Source of the DNA: Sporosarcina sp. NCCP-2716
GTDB taxonomy: Bacteria; Bacillota; Bacilli; Bacillales_A; Planococcaceae
Length of the DNA stretch: 64,000 nucleotides
Assembly: GCF_023707985.1 (NCBI RefSeq)
Contig: NZ_BRCF01000002.1
Location: forward strand, 69,351 to 133,350
Reading direction: 5' to 3'
Part shown: in pieces, positions 1-8,864 of the stretch
Layout: each line of letters begins with the position of its first letter
How positions within the stretch are numbered: position 1 is the stretch's first letter
Notes under the pieces: generated by a model
Told to the model about the DNA's origin: nothing
The model's database searches: none
The model's input: only the letters and a program-made list of their open reading frames with translations
Translations under genes and position numbers: made by a program

Positions 1-17
1 CTGTTTTCCTCTAGAAT

Positions 18-1301
18 TCAATGGCTGATAATATAGGATTCGACCTTTTTGCGGTCACGCTCCGACAGGTCGACCGTCAGCAGCGTGCCGTCTTCTTCAT
101 AATCGGTCACTTTCACGTGGGCATGCTCGTTCAAGTACGCCACGAGATCTCCCCGGTCGAACGGCACGAGCACTTTACACGTCGTATAGTGTTCATACAC
201 TTTCTCCTCGATCAGCTCCGCCAGTTCCGCCACGCCGCCGCCCGTCTTCGCCGACAGCCAGATCTGGCCGTCCTGCACGCGCGGATAATTCATCCCTTCC
301 GCGAGATCCGCCTTGTTGTACACATAGATCACCGGCACATCCTCCACACCGACCGCCTCGAGCGTCTCGTTCGTCACGTCGATCATATGGCGGTACTCCG
401 CATTCGAGACGTCGACGGTGTGCAGCAGCAGATCCGCTTCCCTCGCTTCCTCCAGCGTAGACCGGAACGCCTTCACCAAGTGATGGGGCAGTTTCGAGAC
501 GAAGCCGACCGTATCGGTGAGGATGAACGACTTATGATCAGGAAGTGTCACGTTGCGCACCGACGTATCGAGCGTCGCGAACAGCATGTCCTTCTCGTAG
601 ACGGTTTTCACCTGCTCCCCTTCTGACATCGAAAGCAGCCGGTTCATGAGCGTCGACTTGCCGGCATTCGTATACCCGACGATCGACACGACCGGCGTAC
701 CGCTCTTGACCCGCTGTTTCCGCTGGAGGGTCCGGTGCTGTTTCATCGTCTCCAATTCCTTCCGCAGCTTCGCGATCTGCTCTTCGATCTTCCGGCGGTC
801 GAGCTCCAGCTTCGTTTCACCGGCCCCTTTGTTCTGGAAACCGCCTCCCGTGCCGCCCCCCTGCCGGCTGAGCGACGCACGCAGGCCGACAAGACGCGGC
901 AGCGTGTATTGCAGTTCCGCCAGTTCCACTTGCATACGGGCTTCGCGTGTCCGCGCGCGGCGTGCGAAAATGTCGAGGATGAGCATCGTCCGGTCGATGA
1001 TCTTCACTTCGATGTCCCGTTCCAAGTTGCGCAGCTGGGACGGGGATAGCTCGTCGTTGAAGATGATCAGGTTCGCCCCTGTCTCTTCTGCCGCGAGGCG
1101 CACTTCCTCGATCTTGCCCTTGCCGATATAGCTCGTCGGGTGTTTCCTTTCGAGTTTCTGCACGACGCGGCCGATGATCTTCACCCCGACTGCATCCGCG
1201 AGGTTTTCGAGTTCCTCCATTTCATAATCGAAATGATCATCGTTCTGCTCTTCCACTCCAACGACGATCGCCGACTCTTCCAGCCACTCCAATTCATCCA
1301 T
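18..1301 (-). CDS. hflX: GTPase HflX
   Basis: Ribosome-associated GTPase of the HflX family, which splits or rescues stalled 70S ribosomes under stress. The 427-residue protein has the N-terminal HflX domain, a glycine-rich linker (RQGGGTGGGFQNKGAGET), a helical segment, then the G domain with G1 GYTNAGKST near residue 210, DTVGF as G3 and NKAD as G4. Length is normal for the family. The ATG has an AAGGAAGGTG ribosome binding site. The gene lies 27 bp downstream of the glyoxalase-like gene on the same strand, so the two may be co-transcribed. Function is assigned by family. Confidence 0.95.
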   Translation of the reverse strand: MDELEWLEESAIVVGVEEQNDDHFDYEMEELENLADAVGVKIIGRVVQKLERKHPTSYIGKGKIEEVRLAAEETGANLIIFNDELSPSQLRNLERDIEVKIIDRTMLILDIFARRARTREARMQVELAELQYTLPRLVGLRASLSRQGGGTGGGFQNKGAGETKLELDRRKIEEQIAKLRKELETMKQHRTLQRKQRVKSGTPVVSIVGYTNAGKSTLMNRLLSMSEGEQVKTVYEKDMLFATLDTSVRNVTLPDHKSFILTDTVGFVSKLPHHLVKAFRSTLEEAREADLLLHTVDVSNAEYRHMIDVTNETLEAVGVEDVPVIYVYNKADLAEGMNYPRVQDGQIWLSAKTGGGVAELAELIEEKVYEHYTTCKVLVPFDRGDLVAYLNEHAHVKVTDYEEDGTLLTVDLSERDRKKVESYIISH

Positions 1302-1328
1302 TACGGCACCTTCCTTCCCAAAGTCCCT

Positions 1329-2018
1329 TTACAATCCAGTTTGTCCTGTTGCAACCTCTGCCATACGGCTCTTTCCGTCTGCAGCCGCTGTGAAGCGGAA
1401 ATGGATGCCATTCAGCGTGAAACTGTCGTCCGTCTCCGGCTCTGCGCCGAGCAGATGGCTCCACCGTCCGAGCGCCAGAGCCGGATCGGCTGCGGCCAGC
1501 ACACACTCCGTGATGCGTTCCGATTCATTCACATCCCGGATCGCCCCTTCCTGCCGCAAAGCCGCACGGCGCGTTTCTTCGTCTTCTTCCCATTGGATGA
1601 AGAACGGAGACGGCAGATCGTCCGTGATGTCTTCCGAGACAAAGAGCATCTTCCACTTTTTCACGGTGCCTGACGACGTTTTGCGGGATGCATCCATGAC
1701 ACCTGAAGTTGTGAGCCCCTGCGCCTGCAGGCGGGTGTCGAGTGCTTCTATATCATCCGTCGAAAAGCAGAGCGTCCCCCAGCCTCCCCCGTATTCGGCG
1801 AGGTCATGGAGAAGCTGGCGGACGAGCGGGTGTTCCGACTGCCGGGCGCGTCCCGCGTCTTCCACCGCAAGCCATTCGATATAGCCGTTCGACAAGTATT
1901 TCAGCGCGTTGTATGTCCCCCATTGCTCATGACGGCCGCCTTCAACTGCCCCCTCATGCTGGGCAGCGATTTCCGACGGTGTGTACTCCGTGAACCAGAC
2001 TGCATGGTCGAGCTTCAT
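1329..2018 (-). CDS. VOC-family glyoxalase-like protein
   Basis: A 229-residue protein of the vicinal-oxygen-chelate superfamily, closest to the glyoxalase-like (Glyoxalase_3) type. The start MKLDHAVWFTEYTP is the usual first beta strand with its metal-binding His, and a second half-domain begins around residue 165 (ITECVLAAADP). Substrate is unknown. The ATG follows a GGGGGAGTG site. It precedes hflX on the same strand. Family membership is judged from the strand pattern and the N-terminal motif only. Confidence 0.75.
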   Translation of the reverse strand: MKLDHAVWFTEYTPSEIAAQHEGAVEGGRHEQWGTYNALKYLSNGYIEWLAVEDAGRARQSEHPLVRQLLHDLAEYGGGWGTLCFSTDDIEALDTRLQAQGLTTSGVMDASRKTSSGTVKKWKMLFVSEDITDDLPSPFFIQWEEDEETRRAALRQEGAIRDVNESERITECVLAAADPALALGRWSHLLGAEPETDDSFTLNGIHFRFTAAADGKSRMAEVATGQTGL

Positions 2019-2072
2019 AAGTCACTCCCCCTTTTCCCTCCATCATACCTCACCGTACGGAAGAATCCATGC

Positions 2073-2105
2073 AAAAAGCCGCCCTGTAGTGGAACGGGCG
2101 GCTTT
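2073..2105 (-). terminator. Rho-independent terminator of putP
   Basis: A perfect 10-bp stem (AAAGCCGCCC with GGGCGGCTTT) around an 11-nt loop. On the minus strand it ends in a T run and lies just after the putP stop codon. Confidence 0.85.
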
Positions 2106-2113
2106 CGTATTCC

Positions 2114-3598
2114 TTACCGGTCGCGTTTGAGCATCTCGAGCGACTCGCTGAACTCACGCTGGATTTCCTTGTCTTCCTTATACGTCGCCATACTGACGAA
2201 GTACGTCACGAGCAGGCAGACGAGGAAGCCGGGTACGATTTCATAGAGCGTATTGGACAGGGCTTCAATGTTGCCCCAGACGAATACGACGATTGCGCCT
2301 GACACCATGCCGAACAGTGCACCTTTCGCCGTCAGCTTGCGCCAGTACAGCGCCAGCAGGATGATCGGTCCGAACGCGCCGCCGAAGCCGGCCCATGCGA
2401 ACGATACAAGCTTCAGGATCGAATCATTGTTCGGCCAGGCGAGGACCATCGCGATGACCGATACGACGAGAACTGCCATACGGCCGAGGAATACGTACTG
2501 CTTATCCGTGCCGTCCGTCTTGATGATCGCTTTGTACAAGTCCTCGATCAGTGCGGAAGATGTAACGATCAGCTGGGACGAGATCGTACTCATGACCGCT
2601 GCCAGCACTGCTGCCAGCATGATCCCTGCGATGAATGGATGGAAGATGATCTGCCCGAGGGCGATGAAGACCGTCTCCGAGTCCACGAGCTCCATCCCCG
2701 GGTTCTGCTGGAAGTAGGCAATCCCGACGAGCGCAGTCGCAACCGCTCCGGCAAGACTGAGGATCATCCAGCCGATACCGATACGGCGGGCATTCTTCGT
2801 CTCTTTGACCGACTTGATGGCCATGAAGCGGACGATGATGTGCGGCTGGCCGAAGTAGCCGAGCCCCCACGCAAGGGATGAAATGACACCGAGCGCCGTC
2901 GCCCCTTTCACGAGGCTGAGCATGTCAGGATTGACCGCTTTGATGGACGCAGCGGTTTCCGGAAGGCCCCCTGTGACGAAGACCGCAACGACCGGCACGA
3001 GGATGAGTGCAAGGAACATGATGAGCCCTTGGACGAAGTCGGTATAACTGACGGCGAGGAATCCGCCGAACAGCGTGTAGCCGACCGTGACGACCGCAAC
3101 GATGATGAGACCGTAATGATACTGCAGACCGAACGAGCTGAGGAAGAACTTCCCTCCAGCCACCATTCCGGACGAAACGTAGAACGTGAAGAACACGAGG
3201 ATGATCAGACCGCAGGCGATCCGCAGCATTCTCGATTTGTCTTTCAGACGGTTCTCGAGGAAACTCGGAATCGTGATTGAATCATTCGTGACTTGGGTAT
3301 AGACACGGAGACGAGGTGCCACGAAGAACCAGTTCAGATAAGCCCCTGTCGTCAATCCGATCGCAATCCAGATTTCGACAAGCCCCTTATCGAAAATGGC
3401 CCCGGGCAGCCCGAGCAGCAGCCAGCCGGACATATCGGCAGCACCGGCACTGAGCGCGGTGACAGCCGGGCCGAGTGACCGGCCGCCGAGCATGTAGTCC
3501 GTAAGATTCGACGTGCGCCGGAACGCATACCAGCCGATGAAGACCATGGCTGCCATGTAAATGATGATTGCTATTAACTTAAACGTATCTTCAGACAT
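2114..3598 (-). CDS. putP: Sodium/proline symporter PutP
   Basis: Sodium:solute symporter of the SSS family, 494 residues, which is the normal PutP length. It starts with a transmembrane segment (IAIIIYMAAMVFIGWYAF) followed by the family hallmark LTDYMLGGRSLGP and about 13 hydrophobic segments, with a charged C-terminal tail. It imports proline with Na+ for nutrition or osmoprotection. The ATG has a GGGGGATTAC site. The upstream leader carries a cre-like operator, so catabolite repression by CcpA is likely. No other proline catabolism genes are adjacent. Confidence 0.93.
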   Translation of the reverse strand: MSEDTFKLIAIIIYMAAMVFIGWYAFRRTSNLTDYMLGGRSLGPAVTALSAGAADMSGWLLLGLPGAIFDKGLVEIWIAIGLTTGAYLNWFFVAPRLRVYTQVTNDSITIPSFLENRLKDKSRMLRIACGLIILVFFTFYVSSGMVAGGKFFLSSFGLQYHYGLIIVAVVTVGYTLFGGFLAVSYTDFVQGLIMFLALILVPVVAVFVTGGLPETAASIKAVNPDMLSLVKGATALGVISSLAWGLGYFGQPHIIVRFMAIKSVKETKNARRIGIGWMILSLAGAVATALVGIAYFQQNPGMELVDSETVFIALGQIIFHPFIAGIMLAAVLAAVMSTISSQLIVTSSALIEDLYKAIIKTDGTDKQYVFLGRMAVLVVSVIAMVLAWPNNDSILKLVSFAWAGFGGAFGPIILLALYWRKLTAKGALFGMVSGAIVVFVWGNIEALSNTLYEIVPGFLVCLLVTYFVSMATYKEDKEIQREFSESLEMLKRDR

Positions 3599-3629
3599 TT
3601 GTAATCCCCCTTATTTTCTGTCTTCTGGC

Positions 3630-3678
3630 CGAAAACGCTTACATGAAACTTGACAATTCCGGTCTACTTCATTATAAG
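3630..3678. promoter_or_regulatory. Divergent promoters with cre-like site (putP / deaminase)
   Basis: On the plus strand TTGACA (3650-3655), a 17-bp spacer and TATAAG (3673-3678) form a near-consensus sigma-A promoter for the deaminase gene. On the minus strand TATAAT (3671-3676) is the likely putP -10, with a poor -35. Downstream of that -10, positions 3630-3644 read ATGTAAGCGTTTTCG on the minus strand, 14 of 15 matches to the CcpA cre consensus. That placement suits a transcriptional roadblock on putP. Binding is inferred. Confidence 0.6.
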
Positions 3679-3758
3679 GAAGAGCACCGGTTAATGCTAT
3701 CTCTATTTTCGTGGTATTTCCCGGGAAATAGAGCCGATTCGACAAGGAGGAGAACTAA

Positions 3759-4283
3759 ATGGATCACGAACAATTTCTGAACGAAGCCATCCGTCTCGCG
3801 ACGGGGAATGTCTTGGAAGGCGGCGGTCCGTACGGCGCCGTCATCGTCCGGGATGGTGAGATCATCGCAAGCGGCGTGAACACTGTGGAAGCCGATCATG
3901 ACCCGTCCGCGCATGCGGAACTTGCGGCGATCCGGGAAGCAGGCAGAGTGCTGTCATCGTCCGATATGTCCGAAGTGACGCTGTACGCGAGCGGCGAACC
4001 GTGCCCGATGTGCCTCGCTGCGTCCTACCAGGCGAAGATCGGCAAAATCTTTTACGCATGCAGCAAAACGGAAGCGATGGACGTGCTGCCGGTCGAGGAC
4101 AAAGTGAAGAACTTCTACAGCGACCGGGATAAGGCCGGTGAAGAGCGGGACGTGCCTTTCATCCATATGAATACGGCCCGCCGGTTGGAACCGTTCGAAG
4201 CGGCCGCAGCCAGGAAACGGGTTGCCGGCCAGCCGGCTGACGGAAACGCAGGAGGTGTCCCACATGCCGTGGACGAAGGATGA
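3759..4283 (+). CDS. Nucleoside/guanine deaminase family protein
   Basis: Zinc-dependent cytidine/deoxycytidylate deaminase fold, 174 residues. The catalytic motif HAE is at residues 52-54 and the zinc-binding PCPMC at 81-85. The overall pattern resembles guanine deaminases of the GuaD type, but substrate cannot be fixed from sequence. The ATG follows AAGGAGGAG. Its last 20 bp overlap the start of the next gene, so the two are probably co-transcribed and translationally coupled. Confidence 0.85.
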   Translation: MDHEQFLNEAIRLATGNVLEGGGPYGAVIVRDGEIIASGVNTVEADHDPSAHAELAAIREAGRVLSSSDMSEVTLYASGEPCPMCLAASYQAKIGKIFYACSKTEAMDVLPVEDKVKNFYSDRDKAGEERDVPFIHMNTARRLEPFEAAAARKRVAGQPADGNAGGVPHAVDEG

Positions 4284-4629
4284 TTATCCGAATACGTTCA
4301 AGAATGAAACGGCCGACGTGCGCAACAAGGCGATCGAAATCGCCAATGCCCTGCTGAGGGAAGGCTATTCCGAGGGCCGCGCCATCGCGATCAGCCTCAC
4401 GCAGGCGCGCGAGACGATTGAAGGGAAGCCGGAAGACCGTCCGCACTTCGAAGTGAAGGCGGACGGTGACGACTGGGTGCTGACGAAGAAAGGCAGTTCC
4501 TCCGTGATCTGCAAGGAATCGGCGAAGAAGGATCTGCTCGACAAAGCGAAGCCATACGTCACGGAGCACGAAGGCGTCCTCACCGTCCGCCATGCAGACG
4601 GCACGGAAGAGCATACGCTGTATGAATGA
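4264..4629 (+). CDS. DUF2188-type small protein (YdaT-like)
   Basis: A 121-residue protein starting MPWTKDDYP, which matches the YdaT-like family of Bacilli. The N-terminal part has the conserved RNKAIEIANALL block; the C-terminal part (DGDDWVLTKKGSSS) resembles the DUF2188 repeat unit. The start at 4264 is chosen because GGAGGTGTCC lies 4-13 bases upstream; a longer upstream extension has no such site. Function is unknown. It overlaps the deaminase gene. Confidence 0.75.
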   Translation: MPWTKDDYPNTFKNETADVRNKAIEIANALLREGYSEGRAIAISLTQARETIEGKPEDRPHFEVKADGDDWVLTKKGSSSVICKESAKKDLLDKAKPYVTEHEGVLTVRHADGTEEHTLYE

Positions 4630-4636
4630 ATGACGA

Positions 4637-4664
4637 AAACGCATGCCGCGGCGGCATGCGTTTT
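4637..4664. terminator. Bidirectional terminator
   Basis: A near-perfect hairpin AAAACGCATGCCGC/GCGGCATGCGTTTT with A and T runs on the two sides, placed between two convergent genes, so it can serve both. Confidence 0.85.
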
Positions 4665-4668
4665 TCCG

Positions 4669-6303
4669 TCATTCCACGGCAGCCTGCCGGGACATTTCGC
4701 GCAGCTTGAATTTCTGGATCTTGCCGGAAGCGGTCATCGGATAGGATTCCGTAAACTCGATATAGCGCGGGATCTTATGATGCGAGATCGAGCCTTTGCA
4801 GAACGCCCGGATGTCCTCTTCCTGCAAGGACGCCCCTTCCTTCGGGATGATCCATGCCATCAGTTCCTCCCCGTATTTCGCATCCGGCACACCGACGACC
4901 TGTACATCCGATACACCGGGATGCGTATAGAGGAACTCCTCGATCTCCCGCGGGTAGATGTTCTCCCCGCCTCTTATGACCATGTCCTTGATGCGCCCGG
5001 TGATGTCGAGATAACCGTCTTCATCCAGTTTCGCGATGTCGCCGGTATGCAGCCAGCCGTCTGCGTCGAGTACTTCCGCGGTCGCTTCGGGATTGTTGTA
5101 GTAGCCTTTCATGACGTGGTAGCCGCGCGTGCAAAGCTCGCCCGGTTCGCCGGCCGGGAGTTCTCCACCGGTTGCCGGGTCGACGATCTTCACTTCGACG
5201 TGAGGATGCGGTTTGCCGACAGTCGACACACGCTTTTCGATCGGATCGTCCGTCTTCGTCTGCGAGATGACCGGCGAAGCTTCCGTCAGCCCGTAGCAGA
5301 TCGTGATTTCACTTGCCCCCATGTCCCCGATGACCTGTTTCATCACTTCGATCGGACATGTCGAGCCTGCCATGATGCCTGTACGCAGCGAGGACGTATC
5401 GTATTTGCTGAAATCCGGATGGTTCAGCTCAGCGATGAACATCGTCGGCACGCCATGGAGCGCTGTGCACTTTTCATCCTGGACAGCCCGCAGGACGCGG
5501 ACCGGGTCGAACTGTTCGACGATGACCATCGCCGCACCGTGCGTGACGGCTGCCATCGTCCCGAGCACACAGCCGAAACAGTGGAAAAACGGCACCGGAA
5601 TGCAGACGCGGTCCTCACTCGTCAGTTTCATCGTCCCGCCGATCAGGTTACCGTTGTTGACGACGTTCATATGTGTCAGCATGACGCCTTTCGGGAAGCC
5701 GGTCGTCCCTGACGTGTACTGGATGTTGATGACGTCATCTGGCTCAAGCGTCTCCAGCCGCTCCTCAAGCTGCACGTCCGTAACAGATTCTGCATGCTGC
5801 AGGAATTCCGACCATTTGTAGATGCCCGGTTCGGTTTTCTCGGTCATGAGGATGACGCGCTTCAAGTTCGGCAGCGATTCACACTGGACTTGGCTGCTGT
5901 TGTTCGTCGCCAAGGATGGACAAATGGAACGCAGGACGTCCAGGTAACTCGTCCCTTTGAATCCTTCATCCAGTATAAGGGTTGTCGCTTCCGACTGCTG
6001 CAGCAGATAGGTGAGTTCCGCCGCCTGATAGTTCGTATTGACGGTCACGAGCACCGCCCCCATCTTGCCGGTCGCGAACTGGCTCAGAAGCCATTGCGGT
6101 TTGTTGTCGGACCAGATCGCGACGTTCTCCCCTCTCTGAATCCCCATCCCCATGAATGCTTTCGCCAGCCGGTCGGTTTCCTTGTCGAATTCCGCATACG
6201 TCAGGCGCAGATCCCGTTCCGGATAGACCATCGCCTCCCGTTCAGGAAAACGCTGCGCCTGCTCCTTCACGACTGCCCCGACAGTTTTGACCATCAGCTC
6301 CAT
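4669..6303 (-). CDS. AMP-forming acyl-CoA synthetase
   Basis: Adenylate-forming enzyme of the ANL superfamily, 544 residues, resembling B. subtilis YngI. It would activate a medium- or long-chain carboxylic acid to its CoA thioester. The P-loop motif YTSGTTGFPKG is near residue 200, the adenine-binding motif ICYGLTEASP near 335, and the C-terminal domain has GWLHTGDIA and the terminal catalytic lysine in TASGKIQKFKL. The ATG follows GGGGGATGGAGAA. No other fatty-acid genes are beside it, so chain length is unknown. Confidence 0.88.
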   Translation of the reverse strand: MELMVKTVGAVVKEQAQRFPEREAMVYPERDLRLTYAEFDKETDRLAKAFMGMGIQRGENVAIWSDNKPQWLLSQFATGKMGAVLVTVNTNYQAAELTYLLQQSEATTLILDEGFKGTSYLDVLRSICPSLATNNSSQVQCESLPNLKRVILMTEKTEPGIYKWSEFLQHAESVTDVQLEERLETLEPDDVINIQYTSGTTGFPKGVMLTHMNVVNNGNLIGGTMKLTSEDRVCIPVPFFHCFGCVLGTMAAVTHGAAMVIVEQFDPVRVLRAVQDEKCTALHGVPTMFIAELNHPDFSKYDTSSLRTGIMAGSTCPIEVMKQVIGDMGASEITICYGLTEASPVISQTKTDDPIEKRVSTVGKPHPHVEVKIVDPATGGELPAGEPGELCTRGYHVMKGYYNNPEATAEVLDADGWLHTGDIAKLDEDGYLDITGRIKDMVIRGGENIYPREIEEFLYTHPGVSDVQVVGVPDAKYGEELMAWIIPKEGASLQEEDIRAFCKGSISHHKIPRYIEFTESYPMTASGKIQKFKLREMSRQAAVE

Positions 6304-6389
6304 TTCTCCATCCCCCTGTCCGATTTTAAGTTACTTCCATATTATCATAGTTTTCTGACTGTGCGGAAAATTATTTTTCCTGTCGAAAT

Positions 6390-6421
6390 AAAACAAGCAG
6401 GGATATCTCCGCTGCTTGTTT
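6390..6421 (-). terminator. Terminator of the FMN protein gene
   Basis: Stem AAACAAGCAG / CTGCTTGTTT with an 11-nt loop and a T-rich tail on the minus strand, 11 bp beyond the stop codon. Confidence 0.8.
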
Positions 6422-6432
6422 CAAAGATCACT

Positions 6433-8013
6433 TTACTTGTTGGACGTCTTTGGTGACTGGACCGGCGTGACGTTGCCGCGCTCATCTTTATAGAACACAT
6501 AATCGCGCGTCAGCTTCGTCGGGGAATCGAGGCCTGCTGCAGCTGCAATCCTAAACAGCCCTTCGCGCATCGTCAGGATGTAATTTGTCACTCGGAACTT
6601 CTTCTCCTCGACGACGAGTCCCCGCTGCAAGTGCGGATCCGTCGTCGCGACGCCTGCCGGGCATTCGTTCGTATGGCAGCGCTGCGCCATGATGCAGCCG
6701 ACGGAGATCATGAAGCCGCGGGCGACTTGCACGAGATCAGCTCCCATGGCGAGCGCAATCGCCGCTTTGTCGGGTGTTGTCATCTTACCGGAGGCGATGA
6801 TCTTGACCCGGTCGCGAACGCCGTGATGACGGAGCGCATCGTCGAGCAGCATGAGCGCGGAACGGATAGGAAGTCCGACCGAATCTGCCAGATCCTGATA
6901 CGTCGCACCCGAGCCGCCTTCCGCGCCGTCGATGGAGATGAAGTCCGGTCCCTGGCCGGTTTCCTTCATATATTGGGCAAGCTCTTCTGCATCGTCCTTA
7001 CCGCCGATAACGATCTTGATGCCGACCGGTTTGCCGGAATGGTTGCGGATTTTCTCGATGAAGTCGAACAGACCCGGGAAGTCGTCGAACTGGCGGAACC
7101 GGTTCGGGCTGTTAATGGTCGCGTAGGGGACGACATTCCGGATCTTCGCAATTTCTTCCGTCACTTTCGAACCTTCCACGTGGCCGCCCCTCATTTTGGC
7201 GCCTTGTGCCAGCTTCAATTCGAAAGCACGCACTTTCGGATTTTCCGCTTTTTCCGTGAGGAGGCTCCAGTCGAACTCACCCTCTGGCGTACGGAAACCG
7301 AATAGTCCGGAGCCGATCTGCGCGATGATGTCCGCGTCACCTGCCAAGTGGTGCGGCGACAGACCGCCTTCCCCGGTGTTCATCCACGCGCCGGTCGCCA
7401 TGCCGATCCCTTTTGAAAGGGCCGTGATTGCATGATCCCCGAGCGCCCCGTAGCTCATGGCAGACTGACCGAGCAGACTGCGCACCCGGAACGGCTGGGC
7501 ACAATCCGGACCGATGACGACCGCGTCTTCATCCGGCAGAAGCCACGGGTTCGCCGTAACATCCTCCCGATGCTCTTTCCGCGAAAAAAGCCCTTCTTCG
7601 TTCACGACATAGCGCATCGTCTCGACCTTGGTTTCATTGTCCACACGCATTTCCTCGTTCTGCTTCGTGAACATCGCGTTTCGCAAGTAATACCCGGGCG
7701 CTTCGAAGTCCCGCTTCGATCCGAACCCGATGACGCTGCTCAAATACTTGCCCGGCATCACCATATGCAAGTACTCTTCCCGGCTGAACGGTTTGCCTTC
7801 GTTGTCACCATCGAACAGATACTGCCGGAACTCCGGGCCCACTTTCTCAATCATGTACCGGACACGTCCGAGTATCGGATAATTGCGCAGGATCGCATGC
7901 TGTTTCTGTTTACGGTCAAATAGGAACAGGTAAAGAAGGATGACCATCGGCACGATCACCAGTGCCAGGATGACGATCATCGTCGTCATCGATATACTTT
8001 CAAGCCAGCTCAT
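6433..8013 (-). CDS. FMN-binding glutamate-synthase-family protein (YerD-like)
   Basis: A 526-residue protein with one N-terminal transmembrane segment (MIVILALVIVPMVILLYLFLF) followed by the FMN-binding domain of glutamate synthase large subunits (IDGAEGGSGATY and a conserved Cys/His region QRCHTNECPAGVATTDP). It lacks the glutaminase and N-terminal amidotransferase domains, as in B. subtilis YerD. It is probably a membrane-anchored flavin oxidoreductase of unknown substrate. The start at 8013 is chosen because AAGGAGTGA precedes it; a start 18 codons upstream has no site. Confidence 0.85.
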   Translation of the reverse strand: MSWLESISMTTMIVILALVIVPMVILLYLFLFDRKQKQHAILRNYPILGRVRYMIEKVGPEFRQYLFDGDNEGKPFSREEYLHMVMPGKYLSSVIGFGSKRDFEAPGYYLRNAMFTKQNEEMRVDNETKVETMRYVVNEEGLFSRKEHREDVTANPWLLPDEDAVVIGPDCAQPFRVRSLLGQSAMSYGALGDHAITALSKGIGMATGAWMNTGEGGLSPHHLAGDADIIAQIGSGLFGFRTPEGEFDWSLLTEKAENPKVRAFELKLAQGAKMRGGHVEGSKVTEEIAKIRNVVPYATINSPNRFRQFDDFPGLFDFIEKIRNHSGKPVGIKIVIGGKDDAEELAQYMKETGQGPDFISIDGAEGGSGATYQDLADSVGLPIRSALMLLDDALRHHGVRDRVKIIASGKMTTPDKAAIALAMGADLVQVARGFMISVGCIMAQRCHTNECPAGVATTDPHLQRGLVVEEKKFRVTNYILTMREGLFRIAAAAGLDSPTKLTRDYVFYKDERGNVTPVQSPKTSNK

Positions 8014-8085
8014 AAGCGTCACTCCTTTTCTCTCTTCGGTTTCTGGTGTACCATTACTTACAATCACTCGTTGGAGGCGACAAAC

Positions 8086-8817
8086 ATGATCATCGACTTA
8101 CTCACATCCCACGCATCGGTCCGCTCCTATACCGATGAACCCATTTCAAAGGAAACCGTGCGCGAACTGATCGCCGCCGGACAGCACGCAGCAAGCTCCC
8201 ATTTCGTCCAGGCATATTCCGTCATTCATCTGACTGATGAAACACTGCGGAAAGCGGTCGGCGAAGCGTCCAAGAACCCCCACCAGTTCAATGGTGCCGG
8301 CGCGGCATTCGTCTTCTGCACTGACTTCACGCGGCTTGCTTCCGCCGCTGCACTGCACGGCCGCACGATCGACTATTCACATACCGAAGCGATGCTCGTC
8401 GGTGCCGTGGACGTTGCATTGTTTGCACAGAACGTGGCGATCGCCGCGGAATCGAAAGGGTACGGCATCTGCTATATCGGAGGCGTGCGCAATAATCCGG
8501 AAGAGATCAGCCGGCTGCTGCAACTGCCGGAAGGAACGGTCCCGATGTTCGGCATGACGATCGGCGTCCCGGCCGTCCGCAACGAAGTGAAGCCCCGCCT
8601 GCCGATCGATGCCGTCCTGCATGAAAATATGTATGACACGGAAAAATACGGCACGCTGCTGCCACAATATGATTCGGCGATGCACGAGTATTACGGCGCG
8701 CGGAGCACCAACCGCAAACAGGCGGGCTGGACGGAACAGATGGCGGACTTCCTGGAACACCCGCAGCGCCCGTACATGAAAGAGTTTTTGAGAAGTCAGG
8801 GGTTCAACCTTGACTGA
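8086..8817 (+). CDS. nfrA: NAD(P)H-dependent flavin/nitro reductase (NfrA type)
   Basis: Nitroreductase-fold FMN protein of 243 residues, very similar in layout to B. subtilis NfrA (YwcG): SVRSYTDEPIS at the start for FMN phosphate binding, MLVGAVDVALFAQN in the middle, and GYGICYIGGVRNNPEEI. It reduces FMN or nitro compounds with NAD(P)H. The ATG at 8086 is taken as start because TTGGAGGCGA lies 8 bases upstream; the TTG at 8071 is part of that site. It is divergent from the FMN oxidoreductase gene. Confidence 0.87.
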   Translation: MIIDLLTSHASVRSYTDEPISKETVRELIAAGQHAASSHFVQAYSVIHLTDETLRKAVGEASKNPHQFNGAGAAFVFCTDFTRLASAAALHGRTIDYSHTEAMLVGAVDVALFAQNVAIAAESKGYGICYIGGVRNNPEEISRLLQLPEGTVPMFGMTIGVPAVRNEVKPRLPIDAVLHENMYDTEKYGTLLPQYDSAMHEYYGARSTNRKQAGWTEQMADFLEHPQRPYMKEFLRSQGFNLD

Positions 8818-8864
8818 CAAAGGCCCTATTGTTCCCTACCTCACTTGTAAAGGAGTCAAACCTG

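Noticed and set aside
4630..5712. A 360-codon plus-strand frame opposite the acyl-CoA synthetase
   Set aside because: Antisense to a complete enzyme with all motifs; composition is atypical and there is no ribosome site.
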